Assembly: GCA_964483375.1 (NCBI GenBank)
Contig: CAZABJ010000025.1
Span: 1-36,204 of the forward strand
From: JAUIEH01 sp964483375
GTDB taxonomy: Bacteria > Pseudomonadota > Alphaproteobacteria > Caulobacterales > Maricaulaceae
Reading direction: 5' to 3'
Length of the DNA: 36,204 nucleotides
The position numbers were made by a program, and so were the translations under genes. The number at the start of each line of letters is the position of its first letter. Within the stretch, counting starts at the first letter, position 1. This document shows positions 30,966 through 36,204 of the stretch, one piece after another. Under the pieces are notes generated by a model. It made no database searches, had not been told where the DNA came from, and worked only from the letters and a program-made list of their open reading frames with translations.

Positions 30966-31994
30966 TCAGCCGACCGAGTGCTTGCCCACAAACACAGCAT
31001 GCGCCCAGGGCAGCGCGAGGGTGAGCGCCAACACCCGCATCACATGGGCCGCGCCGACCAATGCGGGGTCGATGTCGAGCGCGGCTGCGAGCGCGACCAT
31101 GGCTTCAAAGCCGCCCGGCGCGAAGGCGAGCAACATCGCGCTTGGGGGCAGTTCGAACAGGACCGCCGTCGCCAACGCGCCGGCCGCCGAGACCGCCATC
31201 ATGACGACAAAAGCCAGCCCCGCCGCCCAGGCGTCGCGCCGCCAAGCGCGTGGCGGCGCTGCGCCGATACGCGCGCCGGTCACCGCGCCGATGATCAAAA
31301 ACGCCGTCGCCAAAAGCGCCGGCGGCAAGTCGCCGGACACCACCCCCGTCACGCTCAAGCTCGCGGTTGACGCCGCGGGACCCAGGACCCACGCCGCCGG
31401 TACGCGCCGCCAGGCCAAGACCGCGCCCGCCGCAATCGCTGCAGCGAATACGAGTGCGGCCTCCCTCCCGTCAAAGGTTGGAAACGAAAGCGCAGCTGTC
31501 GGGGCGGGGAAGAGGATGGGAAATAAGAACACCAAGGCGCAGAGCCGCAGCGATTGGGCGAGGGTGACCCGCCCCGCGTCGACCCGATGCGAGTCCGTCA
31601 AGGCAAGCACCGTCGATAGCGCCCCTGGCGCGGAGGCGAGAAACGCGGTCTCGGCATCCCAGCGGGCGAATACTCGATAGACCGTGTATCCGGTCGCCAT
31701 CACGGCGAGCGTCGTCATCACAAGCGCGAGCGCGGCGAAGGGGAGCTGTGCGAGCCGGCCTGCGGCCTCAGGCGTGAGCGAGGAGCCGATATGAACGCCC
31801 AACCCAAGCAGCGCCGCATCGCGAAGCCCGCCTGGCACGCCGGCGGGAAACTTCAGCCGCAACAAAGCCGTCGCCATGACGGGACCGAGGAGAAACGGCA
31901 GCGGCAAACCTACGAAAGCAAATGCGGCCGCCCCCAGGCCCGCCGTCCCAAGGGTGACCACTGTCGTGCGGGCGATGATCCAATGACGCGACAT
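30966..31994 (-). CDS. AbrB-family (AidB-regulator type) membrane protein
   Basis: A 342-residue integral membrane protein of the AbrB/Gate-like family (E. coli AbrB, a putative regulator of aidB). It is built as two homologous halves of about 150 residues: FVGLPLPFLLGPVMATALLRLKFP, LRDAALLGLGVHIGSSLTPEAAGRL and LASAPGALSTVLAL in the first; VPAAWVLGPAASTASLSVTGVVSG, TAFLIIGAVTGARIG and LAFAPGGFEAMVALAAALDIDPALVGAAHVMRVLALTLALPW in the second. The repeated APGG/APGA motif is typical. A transport role is plausible, but no substrate is known. It is convergent with the MATE gene across 13 bases and divergent from the renalase-like gene. Confidence 0.9.
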   Translation of the reverse strand: MSRHWIIARTTVVTLGTAGLGAAAFAFVGLPLPFLLGPVMATALLRLKFPAGVPGGLRDAALLGLGVHIGSSLTPEAAGRLAQLPFAALALVMTTLAVMATGYTVYRVFARWDAETAFLASAPGALSTVLALTDSHRVDAGRVTLAQSLRLCALVFLFPILFPAPTAALSFPTFDGREAALVFAAAIAAGAVLAWRRVPAAWVLGPAASTASLSVTGVVSGDLPPALLATAFLIIGAVTGARIGAAPPRAWRRDAWAAGLAFVVMMAVSAAGALATAVLFELPPSAMLLAFAPGGFEAMVALAAALDIDPALVGAAHVMRVLALTLALPWAHAVFVGKHSVG

Positions 31995-32080
31995 CGCCGC
32001 ATCGTTTACGCTGCGCGCAGACGCCTCGCCAGTTCGGTCCGACGGGTTAGGTCCTCGGCGTCGGTTGGGTGAGGGAAATC

Positions 32081-33028
32081 ATGACGGTTGCAGTCATCGG
32101 CGCGGGGCTCGCAGGGGCGGCGTGTGCGCGGGCGTTGGTCGAGGCCGGCCACGCCGTGCGCCTGTTTGACAAGGGCCGGGGCCCGGGCGGGCGAATGGCG
32201 ACCCGGCGCGCGCTGACGCCGCTGGGCGAGGTGCGCTTCGACCACGGGGCGCAGTATTTCACCGCGCGAGACCCTTCTTTCCGATCCGTTGTCGAGGCTT
32301 GGGCGGCTGAGGGCGCGGCGGCGCGCTGGACTGACGCGGAAGCCGCGTTGGGTGCGAAGGAGCCGCTTTGGGTCGGCGCGCCAGGCATGAACGCCGTGGT
32401 GAAAGCGGCGCTGAGCGGTCTGGACGTTCGCTTCGGCGACCGGGTCGCCCAGGTTCTGGGGGAGGCGGGGGACTATCGGCTTCGCCTCGAAAGCGGCGAC
32501 GAGGTGGGAGCGTTTCACGCGGTTATCGTCGCCACGCCGGCTGAGCAGGCGCCCGCGCTTTTGGAAGAGCGCGCCCCGGCGTTCGCCCGGCAGGCTGCGG
32601 CGGCGCGCAGCGCGCCCTGTTGGGCGGTGATGGCGGTCTTTGAACAGCGGTTGGAGGAGCGCCCCAGCGTCATCCGAAGCGATCAAGGGGCGGTGGCATG
32701 GGCGGCGCGCGACGCCTCTAAGCCCGGCCGCGCCGATGTGGAGAGTTGGGTGCTGCACGCCTCGCCCGCTTGGTCTCGCGCCCGGTTGGAGGATGAGCCC
32801 GAGAGCGTGGCTGAGGCTCTTATGGGGGCGTTCGGCGCGCCGACCCCGGCATGGCGCACAGCCCATCGCTGGCGCTTTGCGCGCGTGGAAACCAACGCTA
32901 TTGCGGCGTTCGCCTGGGATCCCGCACGTCGGATCGGGGTTTGCGGAGATTGGCGTCTGGGCGCGCGGGTGGAGGCTGCCTGGATGTCCGGCCACGCGCT
33001 GGGCGCGGCGATCATGAGGGACGTGTGA
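32081..33028 (+). CDS. Renalase-like FAD-dependent amine/NAD(P)H oxidoreductase
   Basis: A 315-residue flavoprotein. ATG 32081 is preceded by GAGGGA with a 5-base spacer. The Rossmann motif is at the very N-terminus (TVAVIGAGLAGAACARALVEAGHAVRLFDKGRGPGGRMATRR), followed by FDHGAQYFTARDPSF, a renalase/amine-oxidase hallmark, VIVATPAEQAPALL, and the FAD-binding C-terminal segment RIGVCGDWRLGARVEAAWMSGHALGAAI. Renalase-type enzymes oxidise off-isomers of NAD(P)H; bacterial members are poorly characterised. The length is full for the family. It stands between divergent abrB-type and convergent receiver genes. Confidence 0.88.
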   Translation: MTVAVIGAGLAGAACARALVEAGHAVRLFDKGRGPGGRMATRRALTPLGEVRFDHGAQYFTARDPSFRSVVEAWAAEGAAARWTDAEAALGAKEPLWVGAPGMNAVVKAALSGLDVRFGDRVAQVLGEAGDYRLRLESGDEVGAFHAVIVATPAEQAPALLEERAPAFARQAAAARSAPCWAVMAVFEQRLEERPSVIRSDQGAVAWAARDASKPGRADVESWVLHASPAWSRARLEDEPESVAEALMGAFGAPTPAWRTAHRWRFARVETNAIAAFAWDPARRIGVCGDWRLGARVEAAWMSGHALGAAIMRDV

Positions 33029-33052
33029 GGGGCGCGCTCGCCCTCGCGTCTC

Positions 33053-33955
33053 CTATGCCCGCGCGCGGGCTTCGCGCAGTTTCTTGTCGACCACGCGCTG
33101 CAATCCAACGACGACTTTTTCGCGGACTTCGGAGAACTCGTCGGCGATCTCCATGATGCGGTTCATGGCCGCCATATGCATTTGCACCACTTCGTTCTCC
33201 ATGGCGCCTGAGGCGCCGACGGCGTCGATATAGCCCAACAGCGACATCGCGGCGCCGCCCAGCTGCTCGTCTTGTGCGTCCCCGGCCAGCTGAGTGGTTC
33301 GCTCCGTGCGGTGACGGAGATCGCGGATTTGGACGCGATCAGAAACGTCAATCGTCTTGGCGGCGTCGTTCAGCGTTTTGAGGTCATTGGCCAGCAAGCC
33401 GCGGAACTGTTCTTTTTCTTTTTCTTTCTTGTCGCATTGCGTTTCGATCGGGTCGTCGAGACGGCGTCGCGGACCGTGATACTCAAGGTTCTTGCGCCGC
33501 CGCCGGCACGGGCCGGCGTATTCAGCTGAGCGCACGAATTTCCGCGGCTCGACCAGGCAGGAGTTCAACCGGTTCATAATCGCCGCAATGGTCACGGGTT
33601 TGGCGATGAATTCCGTCACCCCGGCGTCGCGCGCCTCCAGGATTTCCTGGTGCTGATTGTTGCCGGTGATCATGATGACGGGCACTTCAGGATTGGGGCT
33701 TTCAGGGGAGCGGCGGATCCAACGGACGAAATTCACCCCGTCCATCACGGGCATGTTCCAGTCAGTGAAGACGACCTTGGGCAACCAGGTGCGGAAGAGC
33801 TCGATACCCTCTTTCCCGTCGGACCCGAAATAGATTTTCGAAAACCCAACTTGACGCAGGAGTTCGCCAAGGATCCCGCGCATGAACTTATTGTCCTCAA
33901 CCACCACGATGGGAAGACTGGCGAGATATTCCGGTCTTAGGTCTCTCGGCGGCAT
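33053..33955 (-). CDS. Response regulator receiver protein with helical C-terminal domain (intact receiver)
   Basis: A 300-residue protein. The receiver domain at about 12-135 has all phosphorylation residues: acidic pair E20-D21 (VVVEDNKFMRG), acceptor D65 (VVFTDWNMPVMDG), T97 (MITGNN) and K119 (FIAKPV). A basic linker follows with the motif RKFVRSAEYAGPCRRRRK (138-155), then a charged helical region (about 175-300) without a DNA-binding or enzymatic domain I can name. It is one of two tandem paralogues with similar layout. No histidine kinase is adjacent, so the phosphodonor is unknown. The output may be protein-protein interaction. Confidence 0.88.
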   Translation of the reverse strand: MPPRDLRPEYLASLPIVVVEDNKFMRGILGELLRQVGFSKIYFGSDGKEGIELFRTWLPKVVFTDWNMPVMDGVNFVRWIRRSPESPNPEVPVIMITGNNQHQEILEARDAGVTEFIAKPVTIAAIMNRLNSCLVEPRKFVRSAEYAGPCRRRRKNLEYHGPRRRLDDPIETQCDKKEKEKEQFRGLLANDLKTLNDAAKTIDVSDRVQIRDLRHRTERTTQLAGDAQDEQLGGAAMSLLGYIDAVGASGAMENEVVQMHMAAMNRIMEIADEFSEVREKVVVGLQRVVDKKLREARARA

Positions 33956-34023
33956 TCGGCGGCTCCAGCCTCGCGGTCAGCGGTCACTGTAACGCTTTAG
34001 AATGAACGCGGAGTTGAGATCGC

Positions 34024-34896
34024 TCAGCGTCCGACGGCGCGTCGGCGCGCCTCGCTGTCTTGGCGCAATTGGCTCAACACGCCGCGACGGTCCGTATCGC
34101 TGGCGCCGGTCATGGAGATGAGGCGCGACATGGCGGCGAGGTGGGTGAACACGACTTCTCGGTCGAGCGCTTCGGTGGCGCCGACCGCTTCGATGTAGTC
34201 TTTCAACGCGCTCGCCGCCATCGCCAGCGGTTGGTCGCCGGCCTCCCGCGCCAGCGCCACGGCGCGGCCGCAGCGCTCGCAGACCTCGCGCAGTTGCCGC
34301 CGGTCGCCGAAGTCGACCCGTCGCGCCAGCTCCGTGAGGCCGGTGACGTCGGCGTCCATGACCGTGAGCAGCCCCACCGCGTTGTCGTCGATCGCAGTGG
34401 GATCCTCCAAGCGCCGCATCGGCCCGCCATACTCGTCGCGCCGACGACGCCGGCAGGGGCCGACATAAGAGGTGGCGCGCACGAATTTCCGACGACCCGA
34501 CAAGGCTGACCGCAAGCGCGATTGAATGCCTGCAAGCGTTACCGGCTTGGCGAGAAACTCCGTCACGCCTGCGTCGCGCGCAGCCAACACTTCTTCCCGA
34601 CGCGTCGGCGCGGCGATGAGAATGATCGGAATGGTCGGATTGCGGCTGTCAGGCGAGGTGCGGATCCATTTGAGGATCTGAACGCCGGAATAGGGCGGCA
34701 AGTCGAGTTCGCAGAACACCACCCCGGGCGGCCAACTCCGCATGCTTTGCAGCGCTTCTTGAGCGCTGCCGGCGAGCGCGACCTCCATGAGGCCGATCTG
34801 CCGAAGCAGATCAGCCAACAAAGCGCGCATGAAACGGTTTTGATCAATGACCAAAGCGGGAAGCTTGGCCAGCAATTCCGGTTTCAGATCAGACAT
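34024..34896 (-). CDS. Receiver-domain paralogue with degenerate phosphorylation site
   Basis: A 290-residue protein aligned over its length with the gene at 33053. The start is set at 34896 (MSDLKPELLAKLPALVIDQN) because it lines up with MPPRDLRPEYLASLPIVVVED; the frame is open to 34920. The receiver fold is kept, but the acceptor Asp is Glu63 (VVFCELDLPPYSG), the second acidic residue is Gln19 (D18-Q19), and the T position is Ala95; Lys117 remains (FLAKPV). The linker motif RKFVRATSYVGPCRRRRR is conserved. The C-terminal helical region is also related (DYIEAVGATEALDREVVFTHLAAMSRLI against GYIDAVGASGAMENEVVQMHMAAMNRIM). Phosphotransfer is unlikely; a locked or partner-binding role is inferred. 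Confidence 0.87.
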   Translation of the reverse strand: MSDLKPELLAKLPALVIDQNRFMRALLADLLRQIGLMEVALAGSAQEALQSMRSWPPGVVFCELDLPPYSGVQILKWIRTSPDSRNPTIPIILIAAPTRREEVLAARDAGVTEFLAKPVTLAGIQSRLRSALSGRRKFVRATSYVGPCRRRRRDEYGGPMRRLEDPTAIDDNAVGLLTVMDADVTGLTELARRVDFGDRRQLREVCERCGRAVALAREAGDQPLAMAASALKDYIEAVGATEALDREVVFTHLAAMSRLISMTGASDTDRRGVLSQLRQDSEARRRAVGR

Positions 34897-34985
34897 CGCA
34901 CGGGCTCGGGTGGTCAGCATGCGAGAAAAGCTAACCCGCGCGAATGAATCAGCGGTTGAGGGGCCGACGTTTTCGTCGCCGACCC

Positions 34986-35822
34986 TCAGGCTGCAGCGCC
35001 GACGGTCTTCTCGATTTCGACCTGATGGGGGTAGGGGATTTCAATGCCTTCCCGGTCGAAAGCCTCTTTCACCGCACGCACCGTTTGGAAGCGGGCTTCC
35101 CAATAATCGCTGGAAGCCACCCAAGCGCGGAGCTGCAGCTCGACCGAGCTGTCAGCGAGATTGACGACGCGCACCCAGGGCGCGGCGGGCTCGCTCACAA
35201 AGCGTTGGTCCGCGCCGACGACGGCTAAGATGACATCCGTCGCTTTTTGAATGTCGTCGCCATAGCCGATGCCAAATGTCAGATCGACACGGCGCTTGTC
35301 ATGGGCGGAGAAGTTTACGATCGCGCCGCTCCACGCTTCGCCGTTGGGCACGATGACTTGAACGTTGTCGACAGTCGCCAGTTCGGTGGAGAACAACGTG
35401 ATGTCGCGCACCGAACCGGAATGTCCCGCGATGGTGACGAAATCGCCCAGCTTGTAGGGCCGAAAAAACGCGACCATCACCCCCGCGGCGAAGTTGCCCA
35501 GCGCGCCCTGAAGCGCAAAGCCGATCGCCAAGGTCGCTGCGCCGAGCACGGCGACGAGCGAGGTGGCGGGAAAGCCGAACCGTTGAAGAACGGCGATCAC
35601 CACGAAGGTGAGAATGGCGTAGCGCGCGAGCGAGGCGAAAAAGCCCGCCAGAGTATCGTCGATGCGTTCGTTGCGGCTTGCGAAGCTGCGGATTTGCTTA
35701 GAGACGAATCCCGCGGCCCAAAAGCCGACGACGAGGAAGATCGCGGCCATGACCGCGTTGTCCAAAATGCCCGCCAAAGAATCCAAGTTGTCCGGCAGCA
35801 GTGTCCTGAACAAGCCTTCCAT
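34986..35822 (-). CDS. Small-conductance mechanosensitive channel (MscS)
   Basis: A 278-residue MscS-family channel in the inner membrane that opens at high tension and protects against osmotic downshock. The start at 35822 (MEGLFRTLLPDNL) follows AGGAGG; the frame is open to 35852. N-terminal spans at about 20-40 (AVMAAIFLVVGFWAAGF) and 60-85 (YAILTFVVIAVLQRF), then the pore helix TM3, LVAVLGAATLAIGFALQGALGNFAAGVMVAF, with the Gly/Ala packing surface. The beta domain follows (FRPYKLGDFVTIAGHSGSVRDITLFSTELATVDNVQVIVPNG), then the C-terminal alpha/beta domain ending EGIEIPYPHQVEI. It is of standard length. The gene lies 89 bases before the receiver paralogue on the same strand, perhaps by chance. 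Confidence 0.94.
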   Translation of the reverse strand: MEGLFRTLLPDNLDSLAGILDNAVMAAIFLVVGFWAAGFVSKQIRSFASRNERIDDTLAGFFASLARYAILTFVVIAVLQRFGFPATSLVAVLGAATLAIGFALQGALGNFAAGVMVAFFRPYKLGDFVTIAGHSGSVRDITLFSTELATVDNVQVIVPNGEAWSGAIVNFSAHDKRRVDLTFGIGYGDDIQKATDVILAVVGADQRFVSEPAAPWVRVVNLADSSVELQLRAWVASSDYWEARFQTVRAVKEAFDREGIEIPYPHQVEIEKTVGAAA

Positions 35823-35894
35823 AGTCGCCTCCTGCGCGATGAGTTCCCGCACGGGCTCTACAGGGATTCGTGAGCTGCAAACGGTTCTTCGCAG

Positions 35895-36204
35895 TTAGGC
35901 GGCGCTTTGGGGGTCGAGCGTGCGCAGCGCTTCGGCCCAGCCCGCCACTGGCGTGACGCCGGCGGGGATCGCTGACGGGGCGGACGCGCGCGGTTCGCGG
36001 AACAAGAGCCGGCGGCCCACCGTCGTCATCGGCGCGAGAACGTCGACGCGGTCGTCGACAAAGGCGGTCAGTCCGAGGTCTTTGGCGATGGGCGCTTTGT
36101 CCTCGCGGCGTTCGCAAAAGAGGATGCGGTCCGCGGCGACGCCGGTCGCCGCTTCAAACCCGCGGTCCTCAAGCCATAGAAGGGTTCGTTCCGCTGTCGG
36201 GGCG
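35895..36204 (-). CDS. HAD-like protein, C-terminal part (5' end outside window)
   Basis: Minus-strand frame open from the window edge to TAA at 35895-35897, giving 102 residues. The text reads ERTLLWLEDRGF, ADRILFCERREDKAPIAKDLGL, then TAFVDDRVDVLAPM, RRLLFREPRA and GWAEALRTLDPQSAA at the end. The K-A-P-I-A-x-x-L-G and F-V-D-D-R-x-D-V-L segments are those of HAD-superfamily phosphatases (the motif III lysine and the motif IV acidic pair). The nucleophile Asp and the cap would lie upstream, outside the window, so catalytic status and substrate are unknown. It is 72 bases upstream of the MscS gene on the same strand. The last base of the window is outside the first whole codon. Confidence 0.65.
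   Translation of the reverse strand, partial: APTAERTLLWLEDRGFEAATGVAADRILFCERREDKAPIAKDLGLTAFVDDRVDVLAPMTTVGRRLLFREPRASAPSAIPAGVTPVAGWAEALRTLDPQSAA

Noticed and set aside
29339..31000. 553-codon minus-strand open frame opposite the MATE gene
   Set aside because: The translation is Arg/Gln-rich without motifs and overlaps the GYF_2 gene in another frame. The MATE gene on the plus strand is clear.
33270..33529. Poly-phenylalanine plus-strand frame near 33410
   Set aside because: It comes from the reverse of the KKEKEKEQ-coding stretch in the receiver gene, not a gene of its own.
1..36204. CRISPR arrays, tRNA/rRNA genes, transposases, phage modules, toxin-antitoxin pairs
   Set aside because: No regularly spaced repeats, cloverleaf-like sequences, transposase motifs or phage structural genes were seen by reading. 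A tRNA or small RNA scan could still find something.

Overview
This is a GC-rich (about 65%) chromosomal segment. The gene content points to an alphaproteobacterium, probably of the Caulobacterales/Maricaulales/Hyphomonadales type: an UrcA-family secreted protein, a divergent Lrp-type BkdR next to a branched-chain keto acid dehydrogenase operon, a DUF1800/DUF1501 pair, receiver-domain proteins with a Y-x-GP-C-RRRR linker, and an S24-type regulator beginning MLTHDQIW. This placement is inferred from protein families. No rRNA, tRNA, insertion sequence, prophage module or CRISPR array was seen. Base composition and codon use look even, so most of the window reads as ordinary chromosome.

Layout. 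1-1532: 3' part of clpB, closed by a strong bidirectional terminator. 1599-3464: a secreted glycine-rich protein and a small CPBP intramembrane protease, both on the minus strand. 3507-4700: a thiolase. 4755-12719: a branched-chain amino acid catabolism locus, with bkdR (minus) divergent from bkdA1-bkdA2-bkdB (plus), then an M48 metallopeptidase with a TerB-like tail on the opposite strand, then lpdV (E3). 12911-16268: a DUF1800 lipoprotein plus a Tat-exported DUF1501 protein. 16400-19809: a DEAH helicase with a zinc ribbon, a four-cysteine mini-protein and an LhgO-like FAD oxidoreductase. 19810-21575: small secreted proteins and a 16-bp palindrome. 21754-24932: a UbiE-like methyltransferase and the kbl-tdh threonine degradation pair. 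24939-27554: a degenerate S24-type regulator, pyrD, an UrcA protein and a tiny lipoprotein. 27551-29451: an HDAC-like deacetylase and a secreted double-GYF_2 protein (minus). 29609-33028: a MATE exporter, an AbrB-type membrane protein and a renalase-like oxidoreductase. 33053-36204: two paralogous receiver-domain proteins, an MscS channel and a partial HAD-like protein, all minus.

How the genes work together. The clearest metabolic theme is amino acid catabolism to acyl-CoA. BkdR, E1alpha, E1beta, E2 and E3 form a complete branched-chain 2-oxoacid dehydrogenase, and the adjacent thiolase can finish acyl-CoA breakdown. Kbl and Tdh convert threonine to glycine and acetyl-CoA.

No obviously new multi-gene system is visible. 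The most unusual signals are local. (1) A perfect 14-bp inverted repeat contains the start codon of the HDAC-like gene. (2) Two receiver-domain paralogues lie in tandem, one with intact phosphorylation residues and one with several replaced, including Asp to Glu at the acceptor. (3) The threonine dehydrogenase has lost all four structural-zinc cysteines. (4) The S24-fold regulator lacks its Ser/Lys dyad. (5) Two candidate operator palindromes lie near 19851 and 29524.
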